In this document: positions 7,344 through 15,238 of the stretch, in pieces | Position numbering within the stretch: the first letter of the stretch is position 1 | Layout: each line of letters starts with the position of its first letter | Program-made: the position numbers and the translations under genes | Origin: a virus | DNA: 58,465 nucleotides | Strand: one strand, 5' to 3' | Virus record (IMG/VR): IMGVR_UViG_3300030108_003227 | Coordinates: 1-58,465 of that record | Notes under the pieces: model-generated | What the model was told of the DNA's origin: nothing | Databases searched by the model: none | What the model saw: only the letters and a program-made list of their open reading frames with translations

Positions 7344-9497
7344 TTAAGGAGAAGATTTGGAGATGTCAAACTTTTCCTCTATGTTCACAACCCACACCTT
7401 ACCCCCTCCCTTACCCGAAGAGTGCACGGGGCGTATGTTTTTATTAGTTTTCCCTGCCTCTTCCAAGGTGGACATGCCCCGCCTTACAAATTCCAGATTG
7501 TTGCTCATACCCACACTTCTCCCGTTGTTCATGTCGTGGAGCATCACCTGAAATTCTGTCAGGGTGCCCTCCCAATTTACCATATTCGGATTAACGTCTC
7601 GGCAACGCTTGGAGAATATCTCCACCAGTTCCGCTACTGCTGATCTACTGGAGTTGTCGTAAGCCGCAGACGCCACGGATTCGTCTATAAAACTGACCAC
7701 CCCAAATCGTCCGTAGTCCTCTACCTCCTGTGGCGGGGTCCAGTCCATAAGCCACTTGGCCAGAAACGGCAGTTCCTCTTCAATAGTCGCTTCCAGTTTC
7801 ATGTTTGGGGGGAAGTCACTGGTCGCACCATCCCGCACACGTAGTGCCATCAGCTTGTCTCGGTTACTGCTATCGAGGGCGGGTATAACGGATAGGCTAT
7901 TTGCATCCATATTTAAGGATAAGATAACGCGCCCAGACCACGGAATTGAGATCGCGTCCGCATATTTAGCCATGTATTCGATTCTAGGGTTGGCTACGGC
8001 GCGTTTAATTAGCTCTGTTGCCTTTCTTTGGTCCTGAAATGAACTCGCACTGGTTGTATCGTCAATTACCCATGCAGCTACTCGACCTAGATCCTTGTTA
8101 AATTTTGTGTGCCCAGACAGGTAATCCGAAGCGTCAGAGAACCCACCAACCAGTCCGGAGATAACTCTGTTTGATAAAAGTGACTTACCGCGCCCTGTCG
8201 GACCTACCAGAATCAGGGCTTGTCCTTGATACGGTTGCTTCTCCAGCACAGCAGTGTAGAACCGTTTGAGCCACGCAAAGAAATAGTCGCTAGTCGGTTG
8301 GGGTGTTGAGTTCTCAAATAATTGGTGCAGCCAGTCATGGAGGAAGGGCCAGTTTTTTGGGTCACCGTCATCTGCTGGTTCAACAGGTTCGATAGTTGAA
8401 GTATTAAGAATACGGTTACCGTTGCACTCCACAACCCGTTCGTTGGAAAATATCACAGGTGCGATTTCGCTGATCCGATTCTGGTTACTGATGACCAGTA
8501 TAGCAGCTTCCACTTCCGAGAGAGTCTGACCCTTTTTAAGTCTCACAGAAAAACCCATCTGCCTCAGCTCCAAGACTAGTTGCTCCCGTGGGATCTGCAC
8601 TGCTGTGTTAAAGAGTAATTTGAAAAAGGTTCGCCCATTAAACCAGTATTCATCCAACAGGTTACCCATCTTCTGCTGCTCGTATTCCTCTACGAACTTG
8701 GGGCCGAGAATTTCTCTCCAGCTAAGGAACCCTTTACCCGCCCTGTCCGAGTAGCAGAGCATTCCATCCTCTGTTACCTGACACCCTTCACGGTCTACCC
8801 CATCATCCACCCAGAAAAGTGGACCCCTAGCACCGACTTCAAAATCACCGACCCATCTGTTGGGAAATCGCGCTTCGATTTCAGCAGCAACCACATCAAT
8901 AGGGATAGATGTATCACTTGTTTGCGGGGGCCTTTCTGCTGCTGCCTTAAACAAGGCTGTTTGGGCAATGTTTATTGCTATTGGTGTCCCAATCTTTGTC
9001 CAGTCTTCACCTAATTCAAAATACTGCGATGCCTTTAATGATGTAGGGTCAAACCCCGCAAACACCTTGTCTAGCTTAAGGGTAAATTTTATATTCTTCA
9101 TAAAGAGGTCGAACATCTGCGGGGAGATGGGTAAACCTTCTTCAAATTCCCAGACCAGTCGAATGTAACCAGACTGTGTTTTAGAACGCCAAGTTGGTGG
9201 ATACTCTTTGCATTTAACTTGTATGTCTCCATCCACATTGGCCCACTGCACAGGGGCATCATAGTCTGCAACTACACCGTAAATACAATTCGGTGGGTTG
9301 TCCCCCGCCACCCGCTCAGAAGGAGCATCCCCCTCAACCATGCTGTAGAACACATGGTCAGTTGTCTTGTTCGCGCACCATGCCCTGTAATCTGCCTTCT
9401 TTCTAAACTTAGGTTTTACTTTTTTGATTAAGGATAGGTCGTTACTCTTTTGAGTTTTGTTATCTCTAAGGTTCTTAATATATCTATATGTAATCAT
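7344..9497 (-). CDS. primase-helicase (AEP-like primase + SF3-type helicase, 717 aa)
   Basis: Replicative primase fused to a helicase. The N-terminal half has a metal-binding D78-Y79-D80 after hydrophobic strands (GVVADYDAP), as in archaeo-eukaryotic-type primases, then strand IRLVWEF. The C-terminal half has Walker A GPTGRGKS (432-439) and a Walker B-like WVIDD (D479, D480), spaced as in superfamily 3 / D5-like phage helicases. The ATG overlaps the DNA polymerase stop (ATGA). Together with the adjacent polymerase it would form the phage fork. The helicase assignment is firm; the primase assignment rests on the DxD and order of strands. Confidence 0.8.
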   Translation of the reverse strand: MITYRYIKNLRDNKTQKSNDLSLIKKVKPKFRKKADYRAWCANKTTDHVFYSMVEGDAPSERVAGDNPPNCIYGVVADYDAPVQWANVDGDIQVKCKEYPPTWRSKTQSGYIRLVWEFEEGLPISPQMFDLFMKNIKFTLKLDKVFAGFDPTSLKASQYFELGEDWTKIGTPIAINIAQTALFKAAAERPPQTSDTSIPIDVVAAEIEARFPNRWVGDFEVGARGPLFWVDDGVDREGCQVTEDGMLCYSDRAGKGFLSWREILGPKFVEEYEQQKMGNLLDEYWFNGRTFFKLLFNTAVQIPREQLVLELRQMGFSVRLKKGQTLSEVEAAILVISNQNRISEIAPVIFSNERVVECNGNRILNTSTIEPVEPADDGDPKNWPFLHDWLHQLFENSTPQPTSDYFFAWLKRFYTAVLEKQPYQGQALILVGPTGRGKSLLSNRVISGLVGGFSDASDYLSGHTKFNKDLGRVAAWVIDDTTSASSFQDQRKATELIKRAVANPRIEYMAKYADAISIPWSGRVILSLNMDANSLSVIPALDSSNRDKLMALRVRDGATSDFPPNMKLEATIEEELPFLAKWLMDWTPPQEVEDYGRFGVVSFIDESVASAAYDNSSRSAVAELVEIFSKRCRDVNPNMVNWEGTLTEFQVMLHDMNNGRSVGMSNNLEFVRRGMSTLEEAGKTNKNIRPVHSSGKGGGKVWVVNIEEKFDISKSSP

Positions 9498-11242
9498 TTT
9501 TCGTATCTTGTAAGTATTGCTCCTTCAGCATCAAGTGGCAGGTCAATCCACTCAGGGGGTTGCGACATGATATCCACCACCCCCTTGTAAACCTTCTCTG
9601 CGTCCTGCGCGTCAACCTCGATCACCATTTCATCGTGGACATGGAACACGATATTATGCCCCGCACTGCTGACGCGCAGTAGCATGTCACTGAATATATC
9701 TCGCGCCAGTGCTTGAGAAGCATTTTCCGCAACCAGCCCACCCCACAGTTTGATAGGCACCCGTTTTCCGTTTCTTGGCAGCAAAGCCGTTTCCTTAAAA
9801 TCAGCCCCCCGCTTGATTATCCCGTAATCCAAAACCCTGCCACTTGGCAAGGTGACAGAGAACGGTATCTTATGGGCGCAGCTCGCTTTGATGTCTGCGT
9901 TATATTTGGCCCACAGTCTGGTCACCGTAGGCATGTGCGTCCGGTAAATATCGACGGCTGTGTTTGCCTCATGCTGGGTCATACCAGACATTTCCCTGAA
10001 GCGGTTTTTACCTGCTCCGTAACCACAGCCCAAGACCATCTGTTTTACCTTGTGCCTTAGTGCTGGATTTTTCTTCTTCAGAGATCCGGACTCCTCACTC
10101 CACATCTTAAACCGGATGGCGAATGCTTCGTAGATGTCATCCACGTTGGCGATCTCATCCAGCATGCCATCATCCTTTGCCAGCCAGCAAAGGGTGCGGA
10201 CTTCGATCTGACTGAGATCCACCACCACAAGACGTTTACTTTCCTCAGTAGCAATCAGGTGTCGCAGGTTGACACCAAACATTTCACTGCGTGGTAAGTT
10301 CTGGAGATTCAAGTTCCCACCCGATCCACTGAAGCGCCCTGTATGTGCTCCGAAATACATGATGCCTCCGTAGTATCGGTTGTCGGGCATGGTGGCATAA
10401 TCAAAAGATTCTATTTTCTTCTTTAGGGCATTGATACGCCGCCAGTTTTTTACCGCCCCAACCCACGGATGTGCCGCCGAATGGGTATCTATCCATTTTT
10501 GTGATTCCTCGTTACTAGCCGCTAGACTGGCAGGAGGCTCCAGTCCCACCTTGCGGCACTCGTCATTGAATGCCGCCCTGCTTAAAAGTGGACGTTCACC
10601 GTTCCAAGGGATCGACTGTTCCACGTTGAACAGTTCAACCTTAATGGTTTCAAGTTGCTTCTTTAACAGGTCAATGTCGATAGGGATGCCGCCCTGCACA
10701 ATTTTCCTGTTGAGGTGGCTTATAGCCCTTTCCGTCTCAGGCCAGTGCTCGTTGTGTTTTAGCCAGAGTTCAAGGCACAGCTCGGCATCCTTGAGGGCAT
10801 AATCACACACCTCTTTCTGGATTTCCGGTTTCAGCTTGTCCCACCTCTTTCCGGACATCCGGTCGCGGGTGGACTTGCTTACTTCATACCCAAGCGATTC
10901 TTCAGCCGCTCCTTTAAGCGAGCGAGGAAGTTTACAAAATGCCGCCATATCCGCTGTGCAAAACCATGCTTGCGGTTTGGCTTCCGGCCACCACCCTTCT
11001 TTAATTCCATAAAGATGTAGGGTTTCATCGAAGGAGGCATTATGTGCGATTACGATATTCCCGTTTAGGGTGTGCCAATCAAAGAAATCAGGGTGCCCAA
11101 CAAACTTGGTGCCATCCGTCCCCACCACCGAAACCATATATGCTTCAAATTCGGGGTGGGAAAAATAACCAAGAGAACCGAGGTTTTTTATTGAGCAGCT
11201 CTTATCGTAATACGTTTCAAAATCTAGAGCGTAAGTTTCCAC
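9494..11242 (-). CDS. family A DNA polymerase with 3'-5' exonuclease domain
   Basis: The frame is open to a TTG at 11266, but the first eight codons coincide with a T-tract terminator hairpin. The GTG at 11242 is preferred; it begins just before the exonuclease I motif YALDFET (D7, E9). Polymerase motif A is VVVDLSQIEVR (D342), motif B includes KQMVLGCGYGAGK, and motif C is H536-D537-E538 in VHDEMV. Residue numbers are from the GTG. At 582 residues it is the size of a T7-like or small Pol I enzyme without a 5' nuclease. It is the replicative polymerase, coupled to the primase-helicase by a 4-base overlap. Confidence 0.9.
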   Translation of the reverse strand: METYALDFETYYDKSCSIKNLGSLGYFSHPEFEAYMVSVVGTDGTKFVGHPDFFDWHTLNGNIVIAHNASFDETLHLYGIKEGWWPEAKPQAWFCTADMAAFCKLPRSLKGAAEESLGYEVSKSTRDRMSGKRWDKLKPEIQKEVCDYALKDAELCLELWLKHNEHWPETERAISHLNRKIVQGGIPIDIDLLKKQLETIKVELFNVEQSIPWNGERPLLSRAAFNDECRKVGLEPPASLAASNEESQKWIDTHSAAHPWVGAVKNWRRINALKKKIESFDYATMPDNRYYGGIMYFGAHTGRFSGSGGNLNLQNLPRSEMFGVNLRHLIATEESKRLVVVDLSQIEVRTLCWLAKDDGMLDEIANVDDIYEAFAIRFKMWSEESGSLKKKNPALRHKVKQMVLGCGYGAGKNRFREMSGMTQHEANTAVDIYRTHMPTVTRLWAKYNADIKASCAHKIPFSVTLPSGRVLDYGIIKRGADFKETALLPRNGKRVPIKLWGGLVAENASQALARDIFSDMLLRVSSAGHNIVFHVHDEMVIEVDAQDAEKVYKGVVDIMSQPPEWIDLPLDAEGAILTRYEK

Positions 11243-11248
11243 AGGTCT

Positions 11249-11315
11249 AAAAAACCCCCGCCTCAATCAGCAACATAGACACACACCATACAATACTGAA
11301 AGAAGCGGGGGTAGC
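11249..11315 (-). terminator. intrinsic terminator at the DNA polymerase start (minus strand)
   Basis: Read on the minus strand, ACCCCCGC pairs with GCGGGGGT about 45 bases later, with a possible inner TTTCAG/CTGA pairing, followed by a run of six T. It lies directly upstream of the chosen GTG start of the polymerase gene and downstream of the 11427-11711 gene, so it may attenuate polymerase expression. The long loop lowers certainty. Confidence 0.5.
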
Positions 11316-11426
11316 TAATAGAGATGTTGGTTGCCCAGCTTTTATACGGTTACTGGACAGGCGATGAATTAACTAGAGAAAACAAGAAAACCCCGCCGTA
11401 TTACCCTTCCAACACCTCTGTAATTA

Positions 11427-11711
11427 TCAATCGCTTTTAGCTTCAAAGGTGAGTGTTACCTCACCGTCTTCACCCACCGCAATATCGGGGGAGTCCTCAA
11501 AACTTACCTCAGTCTGTTTATGCACTTGGTCGAGACCTAGTTGCATACAGGTTCTGAGGGAATCCAGATTAGTTCGTGCTTCCACAGCCTCACTAATCTT
11601 GGAGTCCAGTTCATCAATCGCTAATGTCAGTTTATCAATCTCGGCATTAACGATCTTGGTCGTAGGGTCTTGCACCTCGACAAGCTCTGGCTTCTTTTTC
11701 TTCTTAGCCAT
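11427..11711 (-). CDS. hypothetical coiled-coil protein (94 aa)
   Basis: Lysine-rich N-terminus (MAKKKKKPELV) followed by a predicted helix from about 20 to 60 with regular hydrophobic spacing (IDKLTLAIDELDSKIS), then an acidic tail. It starts 5 bases after the preceding gene. The 160-bp interval downstream (11267-11426) holds the terminator described separately and no ORF I can support. Function unknown; replication-linked by position. Confidence 0.6.
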   Translation of the reverse strand: MAKKKKKPELVEVQDPTTKIVNAEIDKLTLAIDELDSKISEAVEARTNLDSLRTCMQLGLDQVHKQTEVSFEDSPDIAVGEDGEVTLTFEAKSD

Positions 11712-11716
11712 GCCTA

Positions 11717-12373
11717 CTACTGAGTGAACTGCTTGATGAAGGCTATGACCTCCGGATCGGGCTTCTCTTCCGTATCCTTCTGCCGAAGGCTAGGAGCGTA
11801 GTAAGTCACCTTTCCGTCGATGCTAATCGACTCCAGTTCCCAGAAGACGTTGAACGGAGGATCATCCGGCCCCCTAAGCTGGCCGTAAGTCGCCAGCCGC
11901 TTGAAGGTTTGAGAGTAAGCCATCTTAGCCACGTTCAAGCGACCAAGTGCATAGTTCTTCCCTCCGATGGGAAACGGGTAAGCCCCCGCTCCTTTAGCCT
12001 CTTCAGGCTCCGGAAACATAAGGGTGATATTGGCGAACTCAATGATCGGGTATTCACTATCCTTTTTGAGTTCTGCAAGATCCTCCGGAGTGTAGACAGA
12101 CCGTCCCATCTCTCCGACCCCAAAGGGTTTATCCTCACGGAAACCTTTCACGGCAGAAACCGGAAGAACCGTAACGGGTTGGTTCACCTCTGCGAGAACG
12201 TGACGCTTGTCAATAACGATGCTTCCGTGAGGTGCTTCAATCTGGCTCACTGCTTGCACCACGTTAAGGCGGGGGATGTCGATGTCCTCTGCCGTAATCT
12301 CAAACCCACCAGTGTGGGGGACAATCTCGTTTTGCGGATCGTCTTGTTCAACTAATGCTGATGTATCACTCAT
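11717..12373 (-). CDS. putative ssDNA-binding/recombination accessory protein (218 aa)
   Basis: The frame extends upstream to 12478, but that part overlaps the exonuclease gene; the ATG at 12373 (MSDTSALVEQD) leaves a 22-base gap and is preferred. No textbook motif. The N-terminal half contains IDIPRLNVVQ and alternating strands (QPVTVLPVSAV), and the C-terminal half a TFKRLATYGQL stretch. Proteins of this size and place, between a RecB-like exonuclease and the polymerase, are often ssDNA-binding or annealing proteins. The role here is inferred from context only. Confidence 0.45.
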   Translation of the reverse strand: MSDTSALVEQDDPQNEIVPHTGGFEITAEDIDIPRLNVVQAVSQIEAPHGSIVIDKRHVLAEVNQPVTVLPVSAVKGFREDKPFGVGEMGRSVYTPEDLAELKKDSEYPIIEFANITLMFPEPEEAKGAGAYPFPIGGKNYALGRLNVAKMAYSQTFKRLATYGQLRGPDDPPFNVFWELESISIDGKVTYYAPSLRQKDTEEKPDPEVIAFIKQFTQ

Positions 12374-12395
12374 GTTAATATTTAATGCTACTCTG

Positions 12396-13511
12396 TTACT
12401 TCTCCGAAAGAGTCCATCTCTCCGAAGTGCGGGTGATAATGTCCTTCTCTTCGCAAGCGTCAAGAAATTCTTCCACATTTTTTTCTGGCACCCCGTTTGC
12501 GGCTAGGCACTTGGCAACTTTGGTCACCGTGAGAGAGGCAACTTCCAGCAACTCTTCGTCCGTAACTCCGTAATCTTTGGCTAGTTCAACCAACTTTGTG
12601 TGGTCAGAGATTTTACGCAGTGAGCCAAGTGAGCGTAACTTGAAGTTGTCGTATTCAGCCCCGTCTTTAGCAACAGCGATTGCTTTCTTACGAATCGTTT
12701 CTGCCCACTTGGACAAGGTGCTGCTGACGGCAAACATCTTCTCCAGTTCCACAGGATCATCGACAGCTCCAATTTGGAATTCAGGCAGGGTGTTATCGAG
12801 TTGTGCTGCAACTGAGATAGCGAGTCCTCCCAAAGCAGGGCACCGTTCTTCATGCCGACAGTAGATGCAGTGCGCGGTTGGTTTGAGTGTGTTCATATCG
12901 GGCGTTCCCTTTTCCCACTTGGGCCTAGTGATTGAGGCCGACTTGATGACACTTGTGATGGCGGCTTGCAGCGCCCCGATATCACGCCTCTTGAATGTGT
13001 GGTGCAGGGTTACCTCTCGCTGAGGGACATAGAATACAAAAGTGATCTCAGTAAGGTCTTCAAATGCTTGGAAAGCACCGATGGTGTATGCCCACGCTTG
13101 CCAGTTCGTTTCAGGTGGGTCTATCTTCGACACTCCTGTCTTGTAGTCAGCCATGACCGCAGTGTTGTTGTCGAATATGGTGAGCCGATCACAAGTCCCC
13201 CATGTCAACACACCGTCATTCAACTTGATGTCGAGGGCGATTTCCATGTGGTCCGAACTGTCTTTGTTGTCCCCCCTTGCGGCTAATAGGAAAGCATCTT
13301 CCTCTTCTACAATCTGCTCGTAGATTGCCACCTCGTCAGCGCCTTTCAATCCTGATGGGTCACGCACCTCCAGAGCTTCGTGGATACGGGTGCCTTTCTC
13401 AGCAGCGGGGCTTGTGCCATCCTTGCCGTGGTAACCACTGCATTTTGCGATATACTTCAATGCCGATGGTGAAAACTCGGCGTGGTCTCTGTCAGCGTGT
13501 GGAGAACTCAT
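12396..13511 (-). CDS. RecB/Cas4-like PD-(D/E)XK exonuclease (DUF2800-like, 371 aa)
   Basis: Nuclease motifs in order: GTRIHEALE (H44), GTCDRL (D108), MADYKTG (D122, K124), then QAWAY helix. Cysteines C24 and C215, C218, C224 (HCIYCRHEERC) could hold an iron-sulfur cluster as in Cas4 and AddB. A 5'-3' or 3'-5' exonuclease role in phage recombination or DNA turnover is expected; polarity cannot be read. C-terminal third is helical and ends in an HTH-like SLTVTKVAKCLAANGV segment. It lies next to the putative ssDNA-binding protein. Confidence 0.8.
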   Translation of the reverse strand: MSSPHADRDHAEFSPSALKYIAKCSGYHGKDGTSPAAEKGTRIHEALEVRDPSGLKGADEVAIYEQIVEEEDAFLLAARGDNKDSSDHMEIALDIKLNDGVLTWGTCDRLTIFDNNTAVMADYKTGVSKIDPPETNWQAWAYTIGAFQAFEDLTEITFVFYVPQREVTLHHTFKRRDIGALQAAITSVIKSASITRPKWEKGTPDMNTLKPTAHCIYCRHEERCPALGGLAISVAAQLDNTLPEFQIGAVDDPVELEKMFAVSSTLSKWAETIRKKAIAVAKDGAEYDNFKLRSLGSLRKISDHTKLVELAKDYGVTDEELLEVASLTVTKVAKCLAANGVPEKNVEEFLDACEEKDIITRTSERWTLSEK

Positions 13512-13525
13512 AGTCCTCCCGTCTA

Positions 13526-14017
13526 CTAATTTTTCTGCACGCGAGTCAAATAGTATCTCGCAATAAGAAACGCATCAATCATGCCGTCATGGGGTGTGCG
13601 GCACCTTTTATTCTTCAGCCAGTTCTCTTCGGGGGCAAGTTCCTGTGCCATACCTAAAGCGAATACCTTTGATTTCCCTTTAGCCATCGCGCCAAGCATT
13701 TGTTTCTGCCACTTGTGAACCGAAATACGGGTTGCTTCAAAACCACAACATTCAGCCATGCCCATCAATTTCCCAAAACTAAGAGCCATTGATCGCACAG
13801 CCTGTGAACTTTTGGCAAACCCTAATGGTTCCTCAACAGCAAGGACGAAGGGGGTCTCTAAATCGAGGAGCCATTTTTTTATTTTTGCCGTGTCAATTTC
13901 GGTCTTTTTAGACCTTTGCATGGTGGGCATGGGAATCTTATCTACAATGCCCCCATCAAATTCAGAGACAGCACACAGCCCCCCTTGCAGACCGTTATCT
14001 ACACCTACTATAATCAC
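13526..14017 (-). CDS. RuvC-like Holliday junction resolvase (163 aa)
   Basis: RNase H-fold endonuclease with the four acidic residues in the expected places: D7 in VGVDNG, E62/E63 in LAVEEP, D144 and D148 in HDGMIDAFLIA. Length matches RuvC (about 170). GTG start. It would resolve branched DNA before packaging. The next upstream gene ends one base away, so the replication block is one transcript. Confidence 0.85.
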   Translation of the reverse strand: MIIVGVDNGLQGGLCAVSEFDGGIVDKIPMPTMQRSKKTEIDTAKIKKWLLDLETPFVLAVEEPLGFAKSSQAVRSMALSFGKLMGMAECCGFEATRISVHKWQKQMLGAMAKGKSKVFALGMAQELAPEENWLKNKRCRTPHDGMIDAFLIARYYLTRVQKN

Positions 14018-14018
14018 T

Positions 14019-14261
14019 TTAGTGCGGGATTGCGTGCGCCGATATAATCAATCCGTTGCCTTCGGCTGGAGCAAAGTAGTCGTATCCTTTTTGCAGCGCC
14101 CGTATATACGCCACATCTCTGGCGTTGGCCGGAACTACCCTGTAAAATTTGCCGACCCTTTCTTGCACATTAAACGTAAAATCATTTTTTAAAGGGTCAT
14201 CTTTACGAAGAAGAACCTTCGGGTTTTTTTCCACTCTCCTGTTCTGTAGTAGATTACTCAT
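14019..14261 (-). CDS. hypothetical protein (80 aa)
   Basis: Basic 80-residue protein between the resolvase and a 116-residue hypothetical gene; its ATG overlaps the upstream stop (ATGA). A VGKFYRVVPANARDVAYIRAL stretch, interrupted by no gaps in the frame, looks like a small alpha/beta domain. No recognised family. Confidence 0.6.
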   Translation of the reverse strand: MSNLLQNRRVEKNPKVLLRKDDPLKNDFTFNVQERVGKFYRVVPANARDVAYIRALQKGYDYFAPAEGNGLIISAHAIPH

Positions 14262-14608
14262 TCATCAATGATGCTCGTATCTAAAAAACAAGGAGACTCC
14301 GGACCCAGATCAGTGTCCATTAACTGTTCTAGCGCCAACTTTGCTTGTGGTTCTGTCAGCCCATGTTTGGATTTTAAAATAGAGAGTGTCATGCTGGAGG
14401 AGTAACACGCCACTGATGGGTGGGACGGGTGCTCCACAACTCCAAGAAGAGCCTCTTTAAGCTCAGAGAATAAAACAAGTTTAGGTTTGTATTCCCCCTC
14501 TTCTTTGTCGTCTGCAACAGCGTAGCAATTAAAGCTAAGTTGCCGCTCTGCAAAAGGGTCGTCCATTGGGTCATAATCAAAACCCGACCCATCAAAATCA
14601 CTTATCAT
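14258..14608 (-). CDS. hypothetical acidic protein (116 aa)
   Basis: Acidic N-terminus (DFDGSGFDYDPMDD) then a helical C-terminal part, ILKSKHGLTEPQAKLALEQL, that could be a winged-helix-like or HTH fragment. It overlaps the terminase small-like gene by 11 bases and the 80-residue gene by 4. No family recognised. Confidence 0.6.
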   Translation of the reverse strand: MISDFDGSGFDYDPMDDPFAERQLSFNCYAVADDKEEGEYKPKLVLFSELKEALLGVVEHPSHPSVACYSSSMTLSILKSKHGLTEPQAKLALEQLMDTDLGPESPCFLDTSIIDE

Positions 14609-15212
14609 TTGGTTCGATGTCGATTACTGGTTGCACGCTGCCCTTACCTTTGTCGGCTTTCCCATTATTCAGGATAGAGATGTCAATTTGCATCTTGCTG
14701 TTTCCTCCTGCTTTTGCATTTAGACCAAGGCTTCTGCGTATAATCTGGTCTAGTTGATCAAGATCCTTCACCGTTCTAGGCCCCCTGAGATTTTTAATAT
14801 TATCTCGCATTAGCTTAATACCAGCGGCAGCAATGTAGTGCTGGTATTTTTCTGCTGGGGTGGTCTGACTTTCTGCGATTTCCAAAATGGCTTGGTCCTC
14901 TTCTAGTCGAGCGTCATGCTGCGCTGATAAGATTGCTTCTCTTGTTCTCTTATCTAGGTTGTCTTCTAAGTCTTTAGCTAATTCGTCAGCATCGAATTCA
15001 ACTTCAGCGTCTGGGCTAACCGTTGTTTGTGGTTGCTCATACGACATACCGCTGTTGTTTTTGCGTGGGGGGAGTCCCATTTTTTTGAACCACCTTCGCA
15101 CTGTTCCTGAATGCACTCCCAGCTCCTTAGCGATTGCGACTGTTTTCCAGTCTGCGTTGTAGAGCTTTACCGCCCGTTCTTGCAGGGTCTCTTTAGGTTT
15201 GTCAGCAGCCAC
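14598..15212 (-). CDS. putative terminase small subunit / HTH DNA-binding protein (204 aa)
   Basis: GTG start at 15212. Residues 8-45 form a helix-turn-helix typical of Helix-turn-helix_23-like and small terminases (AVKLYNADWKTVAIAKELG, then TVRRWFKKMG). A long acidic helical region follows (70-125), then a GPRTVKDLDQLDQIIRRSLG helix. That resembles small terminase proteins that bind pac DNA and recruit the large subunit. It is transcribed away from the large terminase gene, whose start is only 26 bp distant, an unusual arrangement. A transcription regulator is the main alternative. Confidence 0.6.
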   Translation of the reverse strand: MAADKPKETLQERAVKLYNADWKTVAIAKELGVHSGTVRRWFKKMGLPPRKNNSGMSYEQPQTTVSPDAEVEFDADELAKDLEDNLDKRTREAILSAQHDARLEEDQAILEIAESQTTPAEKYQHYIAAAGIKLMRDNIKNLRGPRTVKDLDQLDQIIRRSLGLNAKAGGNSKMQIDISILNNGKADKGKGSVQPVIDIEPNDK

Positions 15213-15238
15213 GATCTTTATTACGTTACTCTTTAATT
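15213..15238. promoter_or_regulatory. 26-bp divergent intergenic region between small and large terminase genes
   Basis: Only 26 AT-rich bases separate the two divergent starts, too few for two full promoters, so promoter elements must overlap coding sequence or lie upstream within the opposite gene. No Shine-Dalgarno sequence is present on either strand. No clear -35/-10 pair could be identified. Confidence 0.35.

Noticed and set aside
11242-11266. TTG start for DNA polymerase
   Set aside because: The eight extra codons are the GCGGGGG-T6 arm of a terminator and add no conserved residues; GTG 11242 is preferred.
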